Shown: positions 34,444 to 43,894, counted from the stretch's first letter. The stretch: 64,000 nt of DNA from Streptomyces sp. NRRL S-350 (GCF_000719705.1 NZ_JOHO01000006.1:124001-188000); one strand, 5' to 3'. The notes: generated by a model not told the origin, from the letters alone. Made by a program: numbers and translations.

Positions 34444-37400
34444 ATGACGGCGGTGACGAAGGACGCGGCGGGTACGGCGCATCCGGCGGCAGGCGGGGGC
34501 CCGGCGGAGCGGCCGCCCGCCCCTCCCGCCCTGCCCGCCTGGGCAGGGCTGCTGCTCGCGCTCGGTGCGCTGCTGCCGGTCACCGTCGGCGCGCTGCTGT
34601 TCCAGCGTCGGGCGCCCGACGTGCGGGACGTCGCCCTCCAGCTGGCCGGCTCCCGCGCCGCCGCCGAGGCGGTGGTGGGCGGGCGGGCCTCGGACTACCT
34701 GGCCGCGCTGCGGGCGGACGTCTGGCTGACCGGGGGCTACGCGCTGACGCTGGTGGCCGCCGCGCTGCTCGGCGGGTACCTGCTCGGGCGGTCGCGCCCC
34801 CGACCCCTGGCGCTCGTGCTCGGCGGCGCGGGACTGCTCGCCGCCTGCTGCGACCTCACCGAGGACGCACTGCTGCGCGCCGGACTCGACGGCTTCGGCG
34901 CCCACGGCTCCACGGGCCCCACCAGTCCCGCCGGCTCCAGCGGCGGCGCCTCGGACGCTCCCTTCGCCGCCGCCACCGCGTTCGCCACGGTCAAGTGGCT
35001 GCTGCTCCTGCCCGCCGGGTCGGTCGCGCTGGGCGTCCTGGTCGTCACCGCCGCCCGGGCGGCACGCGGGCTCCGGCCGTCGCGGGCCGGCACATCCGGC
35101 TCCCCCGCGGCCAGCGGCTCCTCCGATCCACCGGAGCTGATCCCACCGTGGCCGACCACCTCGCGACACGGGACGCCGACAGCCGGAGCCGGCCGGTCGC
35201 CGCGCCCGCACCCGCCGGGTGCCGCGCCCGCGCCCGAGCGGCACGCCCACTGGCGCGACGCCTCCCGGGTGCCTCCCGGCCGCGAGCCCGGCGGGCTCGG
35301 GTTCTGTGCCTCGGGCGGCGGGATCCGCTCGGCCTGCGTCACACTCGGCGCACTCCAGGCTCTGCGGCCCTGGCTGAAGCGGGCCCGCTACCTGGTCTCC
35401 GTCTCCGGCGGCGGCTACACGGTCGGCGCGCTGCAGCTCGCGCTCAGCGACTCCGCACCCGACAGCCCGGTGCGCGCCGTCTCGGGCCTCACCGCCGACA
35501 CCGTGATGGAGCCCGGCTCCCCCGAGGAGGACCACCTCCGCCGGCACGGGAAGTACATCGCCGACGGCGCCCACGAGTGGCTGGTCGCCCTCGGGACACT
35601 GCTGCGGGGCGTGCTGTCGGCCCTCACCCTGCTGCTGGCCGCCGTCCTGGTGCTCGGCCTCGGGCTCAGCCGCTTCTACCACGTCGTCCCGCTCACGGAC
35701 CTGGGCCACCTGGCGGCCGTCGGCCTGCGCCGGATCGGTGCCCCGCCGGGGCCGTTGGCGCTCCGCCGACCCGCGGTCGCCGCGCTCGGCACACTGCTGG
35801 CGGCAGCCGCCGGGTGCTGGCTGCTGTGGCTGCTGGCCTTCCCCCCGCTCGGCTGGCACGCCCTGCTGCCGCGACTGCTCCGCCGCCTCTACTTCGCCGC
35901 GCTCGGGCTGGCCGGCCTGCTGGCCGTCGGGGTGCTCGCCGTCCCGGGGCTGGCCTGGGGGGCGGTGCGGCTCCAGCAGGCGCTGTCGGCCGGCCCCCGG
36001 CTGACGGGCGCCGGGCTCAGCCTGACCGTCGTGCTCAGCTACCTGGCGCTGCTGCCCGGCATACTGTGGCGCGACCGCCGGGCGATCGGCCGGGGCGCGG
36101 CCGCGATCGGCGGTGCGCTGCGCCGCACCGGTCGGCCGGGCGGCAGCCTCCTCGCCGACCTCCCCCGGTACGCGGTGGTGTGGGCGGCCGTGCTGGCGCT
36201 GACGGCGGGTGCGCTGCTGGCCCTCGGCTGGGCCGTCGCCACCGGGTACGCCTGGCCGACGGCCGTCCAGGTGCTGCTGCCGCTGGTGCTCGGCGCGGTC
36301 GGGCTCAACCTCGACCAGACCTGGATGAGCCTGCACCCGTTCTACCGCCTGCGGCTGGCCTCGGCGTTCGCGGTCCGCCGGGTCACCGAGGGCGGTCGGT
36401 CGGCGGCCCGCCCGTACCGGTTCTTCCAGGAGCAGACCTGGCTGAGCCACTACGGCGCCCGGCACCCCGACTTCCCGCAGGTGATCTTCTCCGCGGCGGC
36501 CAACCTGTCCGGCAACTCCCGTACGCCACCGGGCCGCCGGGCGGTCTCCTTCTCGCTCTCGCACGACTACGTGGGCGGCCCGGACGTCGGCTACGCGCGC
36601 ACCGACGTGCTGGAGCGGCGCACCCGGCGGCACATCGCCCGGGACCTCACCGTCCAGTCCGCGATGGCCGTCTCCGGGGCCGCGTTCTCCTCCGCCATGG
36701 GGCGTGAATCCCGCGTCTACCAGGGGCTGTTCGCGGTCACCAACGCACGCCTCGGCACGTGGCTGCCCAACCCGGCGGTGCTCGGCCCGGACTGGTCCGG
36801 CACCCACGACTGGCGCCGCCCCGGGCAGCCCGCAGTCCGTCGGCTCCCGTACCAGCTGCGGGAACTGACCGGCCGCTTCCCGGCCGACGACCGGTTCCTG
36901 CTCACCACCGACGGCGGCCACTACGAGCGGCTCGGGCTGGTCGAGCTGCTGCGGCACCGGGTGCGCACGGCGGTCTGCATCGACGCCAGCAGCGACGTCG
37001 ACCACCCCGCGGCCCTGGCCGCCGCGATCACCCTGGCCCGCGAGGAGCTGGGCGTCGAGATCGGGCTGCACCAGCCGGAACTGCTGCTCCGCGGCAGCGC
37101 CGCTGCGCAGGGGCCCTGCGCAGCGGACGACGGCTGCGGCGGCCGACCACCGTTGCAGGGGCTCGCGGCGCAGCTGTCCGCCCGGCTCTCGGCCCGAGCG
37201 GTGATCACCGGCGACATCCGCTACCCGGACGTGACCGACGGGCCCGAGTCCGACCGGCGCGGCCGGCTGATCGTCCTCCGCGCGGCGCTCACCCCCGACC
37301 TGCCCTACGAGCTGCACGCCTACGCGATGGAGAACCGGGCCTTCCCGAACGACGGCACCAGCGACCAGTGGTTCGACCACCGGCAGTTCGACGCCTACCA

Positions 37401-37659
37401 GTCCCTCGGCCGCTACCTGGGCGAGCAGGCCGGGCCACTGATCGAGGAGGCCCTGGCCACTGCCGCTACGGCCGCGGAAGGCTCCTCGGTCGGGGAAGGC
37501 ACCGCGGCCGCGGAAGGCACCGCGCCCCCGGAAGGCACCGCGGCCGCGGGCGCCGCCGCACCGGTGCCCCCGCCGCTGCCGGCGCAGCCGCCCGGCGGTA
37601 CCGCCTCGGGGCCGTCCGCCGCCGCTCCCCCGGCTCCGCGCCGTCAGGCCGACGGGTAG
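34444..37659 (+). CDS. integral-membrane patatin-like phospholipase
   Basis: A 1071-residue protein with patatin/cPLA2-like catalytic elements split by membrane segments. Two or three hydrophobic segments lie at the N terminus; then the oxyanion loop ASGGGIRSA (near 288), nucleophile Ser321 in LVSVSGGGYT, about five membrane helices between 375 and 625 (such as VLSALTLLLAAVLVLGLGLS), and the partner Asp823 in LTTDGGHYERLGLVELL. The C-terminal 60 residues are Ala/Glu/Pro repeats (EGTAAAEGTAPPEGTA). The dyad suggests lipid hydrolysis at the membrane. Normal patatins lack internal helices. No operon partner; substrate unknown. Confidence 0.82.
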   Translation: MTAVTKDAAGTAHPAAGGGPAERPPAPPALPAWAGLLLALGALLPVTVGALLFQRRAPDVRDVALQLAGSRAAAEAVVGGRASDYLAALRADVWLTGGYALTLVAAALLGGYLLGRSRPRPLALVLGGAGLLAACCDLTEDALLRAGLDGFGAHGSTGPTSPAGSSGGASDAPFAAATAFATVKWLLLLPAGSVALGVLVVTAARAARGLRPSRAGTSGSPAASGSSDPPELIPPWPTTSRHGTPTAGAGRSPRPHPPGAAPAPERHAHWRDASRVPPGREPGGLGFCASGGGIRSACVTLGALQALRPWLKRARYLVSVSGGGYTVGALQLALSDSAPDSPVRAVSGLTADTVMEPGSPEEDHLRRHGKYIADGAHEWLVALGTLLRGVLSALTLLLAAVLVLGLGLSRFYHVVPLTDLGHLAAVGLRRIGAPPGPLALRRPAVAALGTLLAAAAGCWLLWLLAFPPLGWHALLPRLLRRLYFAALGLAGLLAVGVLAVPGLAWGAVRLQQALSAGPRLTGAGLSLTVVLSYLALLPGILWRDRRAIGRGAAAIGGALRRTGRPGGSLLADLPRYAVVWAAVLALTAGALLALGWAVATGYAWPTAVQVLLPLVLGAVGLNLDQTWMSLHPFYRLRLASAFAVRRVTEGGRSAARPYRFFQEQTWLSHYGARHPDFPQVIFSAAANLSGNSRTPPGRRAVSFSLSHDYVGGPDVGYARTDVLERRTRRHIARDLTVQSAMAVSGAAFSSAMGRESRVYQGLFAVTNARLGTWLPNPAVLGPDWSGTHDWRRPGQPAVRRLPYQLRELTGRFPADDRFLLTTDGGHYERLGLVELLRHRVRTAVCIDASSDVDHPAALAAAITLAREELGVEIGLHQPELLLRGSAAAQGPCAADDGCGGRPPLQGLAAQLSARLSARAVITGDIRYPDVTDGPESDRRGRLIVLRAALTPDLPYELHAYAMENRAFPNDGTSDQWFDHRQFDAYQSLGRYLGEQAGPLIEEALATAATAAEGSSVGEGTAAAEGTAPPEGTAAAGAAAPVPPPLPAQPPGGTASGPSAAAPPAPRRQADG

Positions 37660-37771
37660 CCGGCCGGTCGTTCGCGGTGTCGCCGACGGGCGCCCCCGCA
37701 CCGGGTACGGACCTCGACTGGCCGCCGGCCCGGCTTGACTTCGTCCGGTTCGCTCGGGAAGGATCCGGCGC

Positions 37772-37849
37772 ATGGAATCCGGCGCCACTCTGGTCTGCCG
37801 CCTGCACGTCGATCTGCGACGCCAGGCGAGTTCCATCTGTGCCTGTTGA
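37772..37849 (+). CDS. cysteine-responsive leader peptide upstream of cysteine dioxygenase
   Basis: A 25-residue peptide, too short for usual gene calling. It carries the RLHVDLRR signature and ends with SSICAC before the stop, matching the actinobacterial leader peptides found before sulfur-metabolism genes (R-x-HVDL and terminal Cys codons). AAGGA lies eight bases before the ATG. Three Cys codons in total, two of them the last and third-last sense codons, suit ribosome stalling or attenuation when Cys-tRNA is scarce. It ends 200 bases before the cysteine dioxygenase ATG. Confidence 0.75.
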   Translation: MESGATLVCRLHVDLRRQASSICAC

Positions 37850-38049
37850 CCTTGCACTCCCCCGCCGCTCCCGCCCTGTGAATCCTGCCAGGGCCCGCGC
37901 CGCGCACCCGCACCCGCAGTTCTGACCTCCCGCCCCCGCACCGGCGCATCCGTGCGCGCCGGGCCGTTCCGTCGGCCGAGCGCCCGCTCACCGCCACCGG
38001 AGCCGGGGCCCACCCTGCCGACGTTCCCGCCGCACCCGAGGACGCCTTG

Positions 38050-38775
38050 ATGAGTCTGAACACGAGCCTGGACCTCGCCTCCGAGGCCCCGACGCCCGAC
38101 TCGACCGCCCACACCACCCAGGCCGACCCCACCTGCCCCGCCGACCCCACCGCCCGGACCACGGAAGTCGCCCGGGCCGCCCCGACCACCATCGGGGCAG
38201 CGGAGGCGGCAGAGACGGCCGGGACTACCGAGGCCGAACGGGCGGCCGAGGCAGAACAGGCGGCCGAGGCAGAACAGGCGGCCGAGGCCGCGGGGAAAGC
38301 CCGCACCCGGGAAGCCCACGCCCCGCTCACGCCCAGCGCCCTGCGGACCGTGGTCCGCGAGCTGGCCGAGCGGCCCGAACGGTGGATCCACCTCGTCCGC
38401 CTGTCCACCGACGAGCGCTGGTACCGGCGCCTGGTGGCCGAGGACGACCACGAGGTGTGGCTGATCAGCTGGCTGCCCGGCCAGTCCACCGGCTTCCACG
38501 ACCACGGCGGCTCCCGCGGCGCCTTCGCCGTGGCGCTCGGGGAGCTGGAGGAGCTGTCCCTCGGCGGTCCCGACCAAGGCCTGCTGATCCGTCGGATCCA
38601 GGCCGGCACCGCCCGCGCCTTCGGCCCCGAGTACGTGCACGATGTGCGGAACACCGGGTCCGGCCCCGCCGTCACCCTGCACGCCTACTCGCCGCCGCTG
38701 GACTCGATGGCGCACTACGACCTGCGGGCCGGAGGGCTCGTCCCCACCTCGGAGGAAGGACCGGAGCAATGGTGA
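38050..38775 (+). CDS. cysteine dioxygenase family protein
   Basis: A 241-residue cupin enzyme of the cysteine dioxygenase type, oxidising cysteine to cysteine sulfinate with iron. Ligands fit His150 and His152 in GFHDHGGS and His197 in EYVHDVRN; HAYSPPLDSM is also typical. The first 85 residues are a Thr/Ala/Glu-rich tail with repeated AAEAEQ that the family lacks. ATG taken; a TTG one codon earlier is possible. The stop overlaps the rhodanese start. The leader peptide upstream suggests control by cysteine. Confidence 0.9.
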   Translation: MSLNTSLDLASEAPTPDSTAHTTQADPTCPADPTARTTEVARAAPTTIGAAEAAETAGTTEAERAAEAEQAAEAEQAAEAAGKARTREAHAPLTPSALRTVVRELAERPERWIHLVRLSTDERWYRRLVAEDDHEVWLISWLPGQSTGFHDHGGSRGAFAVALGELEELSLGGPDQGLLIRRIQAGTARAFGPEYVHDVRNTGSGPAVTLHAYSPPLDSMAHYDLRAGGLVPTSEEGPEQW

Positions 38776-39155
38776 CCACGATCGACGACCTGGTGGAGCG
38801 GGCCCGCGAGGGCGTCCACCGCCCACGTGCTCGGGAGGCGTACCAGGCCCAGCTGGACGGAGCGCTGCTGGTGGACATCCGCCCGGCGGCGCAGCGGGCC
38901 GCCGAGGGCGAGATCCCCGGCGCGCTGGTCATCGAGCGCAACGTGCTGGAGTGGCGGCTCGACCCTACGGGCAGTCACCGGATCCCCGAGGCCTCGGGCT
39001 ACGACGTCGAGGTGGTCGTGGTCTGCTCCGAGGGCTACGCCTCCAGCCTGGCGGCCGCCTCGCTCCGGGAGCTGGGCCTGCACCGGGCGACCGACCTGGA
39101 CGGCGGCTTCGTCGGCTGGGCGGCCGCCGGGCTGCCGACCCGTCAGGGCGGCTGA
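38769..39155 (+). CDS. rhodanese-like sulfurtransferase
   Basis: A 128-residue single-domain rhodanese. Catalytic Cys86 in VVVVCSEGYASSLAA begins the active-site loop; LLVDIRPAAQRAAEGEIPGA is the CH2A-like start. Its ATG overlaps the cysteine dioxygenase stop (ATGGTGA), so the two are coupled, a common actinomycete pair: sulfane sulfur handling next to cysteine oxidation. After the stop, 287 bases without genes include a small stem CAGGT-CCGA-ACCTG near 39280. Confidence 0.92.
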   Translation: MVTTIDDLVERAREGVHRPRAREAYQAQLDGALLVDIRPAAQRAAEGEIPGALVIERNVLEWRLDPTGSHRIPEASGYDVEVVVVCSEGYASSLAAASLRELGLHRATDLDGGFVGWAAAGLPTRQGG

Positions 39156-39442
39156 GGCAGGGGCCGCGCAGCAGGCGCAGGCCGGGCGCACTCCCGCGGC
39201 GGGCGGGCCCCCGGCACGCGCCGAGCGGTAAATCAGAGACAGGAGATGATGCAGGTCATAGTCTGATCAGAGTTTCCGCAGGTCCGAACCTGGGCAGCCA
39301 GGCGGGCGGAAGAACGCCCGGGCGGCTGGTACGACAGGCGCCACCACAACCCGCACCAGCGCTTGCCCCGAACCGCCATCAACCGAACGACCGACCGACA
39401 CAGGCGCCGCCTCCGCGGGGCGCCCTGACGAGGAAACACCCC

Positions 39443-40588
39443 GTGATCAGATTCGAGGGCGCCGGAAAGCGCCACCCCGACGGGACCGTCGCCGTCGAGG
39501 GCCTGGACCTTGAGGTCCCGACCGGCCGGATAACCGTCCTGGTCGGACCGTCCGGCTGCGGCAAGACCACCCTGCTGCGCATGGTCAACCGGATGGTCGA
39601 GCCCACCTCGGGCCGGGTGCTGCTGGACGGCGCCGACGTCGCGAAGCTGGAGCCCGCCAAGCTCCGGCGCGGCATCGGCTACGTGATCCAGCAGGCCGGA
39701 CTCTTTCCGCACCGCAAGGTGATCGACAACATCGCCACCGTCCCCTACCTGCTCGGCTGGGACCGCAAGAAGGCCCGCGCCCGGGCCGCCGAACTGCTCG
39801 AACTGGTCGGCCTCGCGCCCGAGACCGCCAAGCGGTACCCGTTCCAGCTGTCCGGCGGCCAGCAGCAGCGGGTCGGCGTGGCGCGCGCGCTGGCCGCCGA
39901 TCCACCGGTGTTGCTGATGGACGAGCCGTTCAGCGCCGTCGACCCGGTGGTGCGCGCGGGACTCCAGGAGGAGCTGCTGCGGCTGCAGTCCGAGCTGCAC
40001 AAGACAGTGCTGTTCGTCACCCATGACATCGAGGAGGCCGTCCGGCTCGGCGACCAGGTGGTGGTGCTGCGCGAGCACGGCCGGGTCGCCCAGCTGGCCG
40101 ACCCGCACACCCTGCTCACCACCCCCGCCGACGACGGCGTGGCCGCCTTCCTCGGCCGCGACCGGGGACTGCGCGGCCTCGGCCTGCGTCCCGCCCGCGC
40201 CGTGGCACTTCGCCCGGTGAGCGACGGACTCACGTACGGCGGGTGGGAGTTGGCGCTGGACGACGAGCGCCGCCCGATCGGCTGGATCGACCGCGACGCG
40301 GTCTCCGCCGAGCTGCACCCGGCCACCGGCTTCCGGCCCGACGTCGACACCCTGCGCACCGCGTTGGACGCCGCCGTCCTCTCCGCCTCCGGGGTCGCGG
40401 TCGCGCTGGACGCCGACGGCCGCGCCACCGGCACGGCGAGCCGCGAGGCCGTCCTGGCGGCGCTCCGGCCCGAGGCCGGCGGTCGCGCGAGCGCCGCCGC
40501 CGGAACCGGCCAGGTCGGCGCCGACACGGACGGGGCGGACGACGCGGGCAGAGCAGTCGGGGCGGACGGAGCCGACGGTGGACGATGA
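39443..40588 (+). CDS. osmoprotectant ABC transporter ATP-binding protein (OpuCA/ProV-like)
   Basis: A 381-residue ATPase: Walker [10 protein letters not shown] near 35, signature QLSGGQQQR, Walker [17 protein letters not shown] (the DEPFSAVDP form typical of glycine-betaine importers), switch His in VTHDIEEAV. The C-terminal part (about 265-345) looks like one degraded CBS-type module ([13 protein letters not shown]), followed by an Ala/Gly/Asp tail. Two CBS domains would be normal for OpuCA, where they sense ionic strength. GTG start with GAGGAAAC ahead. It overlaps the first permease by 11 bases. Confidence 0.92.
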   Translation: MIRFEGAGKRHPDGTVAVEGLDLEVPTGRITVLVGPSGCGKTTLLRMVNRMVEPTSGRVLLDGADVAKLEPAKLRRGIGYVIQQAGLFPHRKVIDNIATVPYLLGWDRKKARARAAELLELVGLAPETAKRYPFQLSGGQQQRVGVARALAADPPVLLMDEPFSAVDPVVRAGLQEELLRLQSELHKTVLFVTHDIEEAVRLGDQVVVLREHGRVAQLADPHTLLTTPADDGVAAFLGRDRGLRGLGLRPARAVALRPVSDGLTYGGWELALDDERRPIGWIDRDAVSAELHPATGFRPDVDTLRTALDAAVLSASGVAVALDADGRATGTASREAVLAALRPEAGGRASAAAGTGQVGADTDGADDAGRAVGADGADGGR

Positions 40589-41246
40589 ACCGATCGTCCG
40601 CTGGTACTGGATCGGCGACCACCTCGGCTACCTCGGCCACCTGCTCGCCGACCACGCCGTGATCGCCCTCGTCCCCGTGCTCATCGGACTGCTGCTGGCC
40701 ATCCCGCTCGGTCTGGCCTGCACCCGCTTCCCCCGGCTCTACCAGCCGCTGTCCGCCGTCTTCAACATCGTCTACGCGCTGCCCTCGCTGGCCGTGTTCG
40801 TCGTGCTCATCCCCTACACCGGGCTCGCCACCCAGGCGACGGTGATGATCCCGCTCACCTTCTACGCCCTCGCCGTCCTGCTGCCGACCACCGTGGACGG
40901 GCTGCGCGCCGTCCCGGACGCCGTCCGGCAGGCCGCCACCGCGATGGGGTACGGGCCGTGGCACCGGCTGACGTCGGTCGAACTGCCCGCTGCCGTCCCG
41001 TACCTGATCGCCGGCCTCCGGGTCGCCGCGGTGTCCAGCATCTCGCTGGCCAGCGTCGGCGCGCTGGTCGGCCGCGGCGGGCTCGGCTACCTGTTCATCG
41101 ACGGTTTCCAGCGGACCTTCCCGACGCCGATCCTGGCCGGCATCGTGCTGATCGCCGTCCTGGCGCTGGCCGTCGACCTGGTGCTGGTGGGCGCCCGGCG
41201 GCTGCTGGCGCCCTGGGCCGTCCGGGAGAAGGGGGCGGGTTCGTGA
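40578..41246 (+). CDS. osmoprotectant ABC transporter permease 1
   Basis: A 222-residue OpuCB/ProW-like permease with about five membrane segments. [19 protein letters not shown] and [14 protein letters not shown] are family-typical; the coupling loop is [25 protein letters not shown] start inside the ATPase gene end, and GTGA overlap with the next permease: strict translational coupling. Imports quaternary ammonium osmoprotectants or choline, by family. Confidence 0.93.
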   Translation: MDDEPIVRWYWIGDHLGYLGHLLADHAVIALVPVLIGLLLAIPLGLACTRFPRLYQPLSAVFNIVYALPSLAVFVVLIPYTGLATQATVMIPLTFYALAVLLPTTVDGLRAVPDAVRQAATAMGYGPWHRLTSVELPAAVPYLIAGLRVAAVSSISLASVGALVGRGGLGYLFIDGFQRTFPTPILAGIVLIAVLALAVDLVLVGARRLLAPWAVREKGAGS

Positions 41247-41920
41247 ACTGGCTGAACTGGCTGGGCGACTTCTTCACCGCCCCGGACCACCGCAGCGGCT
41301 CCGACGCGATCGTGCACCGGGTCACCGAGCACCTGCTGCTCTCGGGCGAGGCCCTGCTGTTCGCGGCACTGATCGCCGTCCCGCTCGGGCTGCTGATCGG
41401 CTACACCGGGCGCGGCGTCACCGTGGTGACCGCGCTCGCCGGTGCCGCCCGCGCCCTGCCCACTCTCGGCCTGGTGACGCTGGCGGTGCTGCTCGCCGGG
41501 GTCGGCGACACGGCCGTGCTGATCCCGCTGGTCGCGCTCGCCGCGCCGCCGCTGCTGGTGGCCGCCGTCGAGGGGGTGCGCGGCACCGATCCGGACGTCC
41601 GGGACGCCGCCCGGGGGATCGGGCTGACCCACCCGCAGGTGCTGTGGCAGGTCTGCCTGCCGTCGGCCGCGCCGACCATGCTGGCGGGCTTCCGCACCGC
41701 GACCGTCCAGGTGATCGCGACCGCGACGGTGGCCGCCTACGTCGGGCTCGGCGGCCTCGGCCGCTACGTCATCGACGGCCTGGCGACCCGCCGGTACGCC
41801 GTGACGGTGGGCGGCGCGCTGCTGGTGGTGCTGCTCGCGGTCGCCGCCCAGCTGTTCTTCTCCCTCCTCGCCCGGTTCGCGCTCCCGCCCGGGGTGCGTG
41901 CCCAGCGCCAGGACCGCTGA
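41243..41920 (+). CDS. osmoprotectant ABC transporter permease 2
   Basis: A 225-residue second permease (OpuCD-like), pairing with the first. Start is the GTG overlapping the preceding stop; a 19-residue amphipathic start ([10 protein letters not shown]) precedes the helices. Coupling loop VRDAARGIGLTHPQVLWQV and GLGGLGRYVIDGL are clear. The longer readable frame upstream is the first permease in another frame. Confidence 0.93.
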   Translation: MNWLNWLGDFFTAPDHRSGSDAIVHRVTEHLLLSGEALLFAALIAVPLGLLIGYTGRGVTVVTALAGAARALPTLGLVTLAVLLAGVGDTAVLIPLVALAAPPLLVAAVEGVRGTDPDVRDAARGIGLTHPQVLWQVCLPSAAPTMLAGFRTATVQVIATATVAAYVGLGGLGRYVIDGLATRRYAVTVGGALLVVLLAVAAQLFFSLLARFALPPGVRAQRQDR

Positions 41921-42053
41921 ACGGCCCCGAACGCCCTGCCGGATGTGCTGTCGAACGTGCTGCCGCACGCTCTGCGGCGCCGCCTGCCGAACTTCCTGCT
42001 GAACCGCTCGCTGAAAGCCCTCTCCCATTCCCTCCGGAAGGACATCTGTCACC

Positions 42054-43004
42054 ATGTCGACAATGAAGCCCAGCCGACGCGCCGTCGCCCTCGGAACGCT
42101 CGCCGTGCTCGCCCTCGGCGCCACCGCCTGCGGCTCCTCCGGCGGCGACCCGCTCGGCGGGGGTTCGAGCGCCTCCTCGTCAGCGGGCGGCTCCGGCGGC
42201 TCGGGCGGAGGCGCCGGCTCGACGGTGGTCGTCGGCTCCGCGAACTTCCCGGAGAACGTCCTGCTCGGCTCGATCTACTCACAGGCACTCAAGGCCAAGG
42301 GCGTCAAGGTCGAGGAGAAGTTCAACATCGGCAGCCGCGAGGTGCTCTACGGGCAGCTGCAGAGCGGCAACCTGACCGTCCTGCCCGAGTACAACGGCGC
42401 GCTGCTCGCCTACCTGGACGCCAAGTCCACCGCCGTCACCACGCAGGACGTGAACGCGGCGCTCGCCAAGGCCCTGCCCGCGGCCCTCGGGATCCTCGAC
42501 TCCTCCCCCGCCGAGGACAAGGACTCGCTCAGCGTCAGCCAGGAGGTCGCGGACAAGGACAACCTCAAGAGCATCTCGGACCTGGCCGCCAAGGCCGGCG
42601 AGTTCACCATCGGCGGCCCGCCGGAGTTCAAGTCCCGCCGCGAGCAGCAGCTCAAGGACGCCTACGGGCTGACCTTCAAGGAGTGGAAGCCCACTGCCGA
42701 CACCACCGCGAACGCGATCAAGGACGGCAGCGTCCAGGTCGGCAACGTGTTCACCACCGACCCGAAGATCGTCCAGTACAAGCTCGTCCCGCTGAGCGAC
42801 CCGAAGAACGTCTTCGGTGCGCAGAACGTCACCCCGCTGGTCAACAAGGCGGGCGTGGACGCCACGGCGACCGCGGCGCTCAACGCGGTGTCGGCCAAGC
42901 TCGACACGGCGGGGCTGACGGCGCTGATGAAGCGGGTCGCGGTCGACAAGGAGGACCCGTCGGCGGTGGCCAAGGACTGGCTGAAGTCCAACGGTCTCGG
43001 CTGA
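42054..43004 (+). CDS. osmoprotectant-binding lipoprotein (OpuCC/OsmX-like)
   Basis: A 316-residue substrate-binding protein: Arg-containing n-region, hydrophobic core and lipobox ATAC, then a Gly/Ser linker. The mature part opens with VVVGSANFPENVLLGSIYSQ, the OpuAC-family start, with GQLQSGNLTVLPEYNGALL following. These bind glycine betaine, carnitine or choline; ligand not decided here. Ribosome site GGAAGGA. It closes the importer operon and is followed at once by a strong hairpin. Confidence 0.93.
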   Translation: MSTMKPSRRAVALGTLAVLALGATACGSSGGDPLGGGSSASSSAGGSGGSGGGAGSTVVVGSANFPENVLLGSIYSQALKAKGVKVEEKFNIGSREVLYGQLQSGNLTVLPEYNGALLAYLDAKSTAVTTQDVNAALAKALPAALGILDSSPAEDKDSLSVSQEVADKDNLKSISDLAAKAGEFTIGGPPEFKSRREQQLKDAYGLTFKEWKPTADTTANAIKDGSVQVGNVFTTDPKIVQYKLVPLSDPKNVFGAQNVTPLVNKAGVDATATAALNAVSAKLDTAGLTALMKRVAVDKEDPSAVAKDWLKSNGLG

Positions 43005-43015
43005 TCCCCGGCACG

Positions 43016-43058
43016 GACGGGCGGACGGGCGGACGGGTGTCCGCCGTCCGCCCGTCCC
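43016..43058. terminator. terminator hairpin after the osmoprotectant operon
   Basis: Long stem of about 20 bp with one bulge: GGACGGGCGGACGG pairs exactly with CCGTCCGCCCGTCC, with GCGGAC/GTCCGC inside and a GGGT loop. It starts 12 bases after the binding-protein stop. Confidence 0.8.
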
Positions 43059-43183
43059 GAGGCCCGGCCCGACGCCCGTCCGGGGGCCCTGTACGAGGCC
43101 CTGCCCGGGCGAGCGGGCACCGCTCCGGCCGCCCTCCCGAAGGACCTTCCCTTCCGCGCCGCGCACATGACAGGGTGGGCGCC

Positions 43184-43777
43184 ATGCGCACTCGACTCCT
43201 CGCCGCCACCCTCACGGCACTCGCCGCGGTGAGCCTCGCTGCCTGCTCCAGCTCCGGATCGAGCTCGGGCAAGGCGACCTCCGCGGCCGGCTCCCCCACC
43301 ACCGCCGCCTCGACCACCGCGACCTCCGCCGCGCCCACCGATGCGGCCCCGGACGCGGCCTCGACGCCGTCGGCCCCCGCGCCCGGCGCGGCCACCCCGG
43401 CCGCCCCCGCGCCCGGCGGCACCACGAGCCCGCCCGCGCCCGACGGCGGCGCCTCGGGCGCCCCCGCGCCGGCCAAGCCCGCGCCGCCCGCCGACGCCGG
43501 ACTGCCCGCCAAGCCGGCCGCCGACGTCACCGCAAAGCTGGTCGCCGCGCTGGACGCGATCGACCCGGCGATCGTCGGCGGCAAGCCCGACCAGGCCGTG
43601 GACCGGGCGCGCAACCAGTGCCAGTCGATGTACCAGTTCCCCAAGGACGCGGGGAAGCTGGTCGAGCTGGCCAACCAGCGCTTCACCACGCCCGACCACC
43701 CACAGGGCTTCGGGGCGGACACCGCCGCCAAGATCAACGACGCGCTGCGCGCCACACTCTGCCCGGCGCCGCACTGA
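43184..43777 (+). CDS. hypothetical lipoprotein
   Basis: A 197-residue secreted lipoprotein: signal with lipobox LAAC, a 95-residue Thr/Ala/Pro/Ser-rich linker, then about 80 residues of a compact helical domain with two Cys (ARNQCQSMYQF and TLCPAP) that could form a disulfide. The pattern resembles DUF732-type mycobacterial/actinomycete proteins but I am not sure of it. Placed between two terminators, so it is its own transcription unit. Function unknown. Confidence 0.85.
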   Translation: MRTRLLAATLTALAAVSLAACSSSGSSSGKATSAAGSPTTAASTTATSAAPTDAAPDAASTPSAPAPGAATPAAPAPGGTTSPPAPDGGASGAPAPAKPAPPADAGLPAKPAADVTAKLVAALDAIDPAIVGGKPDQAVDRARNQCQSMYQFPKDAGKLVELANQRFTTPDHPQGFGADTAAKINDALRATLCPAPH

Positions 43778-43818
43778 CCCACGACACCCCGAACGCCCGG
43801 CGTCCTGGACTCCGGGCA

Positions 43819-43856
43819 GCCGTGGCCGCCGCCCCCGTCGGGCGCGCGGCCACGGC
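43819..43856. terminator. terminator hairpin after lipoprotein gene
   Basis: Perfect 11-bp stem GCCGTGGCCGC / GCGGCCACGGC followed by CCTTTCTGCTTT, a T-rich tail rare in this sequence. Confidence 0.85.
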
Positions 43857-43869
43857 CTTTCTGCTTTCC

Positions 43870-43894
43870 GGACCGTCCGGCCTCCGGACGGTCC
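43870..43894. terminator. second hairpin in tandem
   Basis: Perfect 11-bp stem GGACCGTCCGG / CCGGACGGTCC around CCT, 14 bases after the first terminator. The rest of the gap to the chitinase (to 44381) holds a 16-bp direct repeat and the chitinase promoter; otherwise no gene. Confidence 0.65.

Noticed and set aside
34330-38826. Leftward open frame of 1498 codons opposite the patatin-like, leader and cysteine dioxygenase genes
   Set aside because: Composition is Arg/Gly/Gln shadow sequence, it spans several real genes on the other strand and shows no domain. High GC removes stop codons from such frames.
39156-39442. Possible riboswitch (for example c-di-AMP type) before the osmoprotectant operon
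   Set aside because: Only small stems such as CAGGT-CCGA-ACCTG are present; none of the conserved core sequences I would expect.
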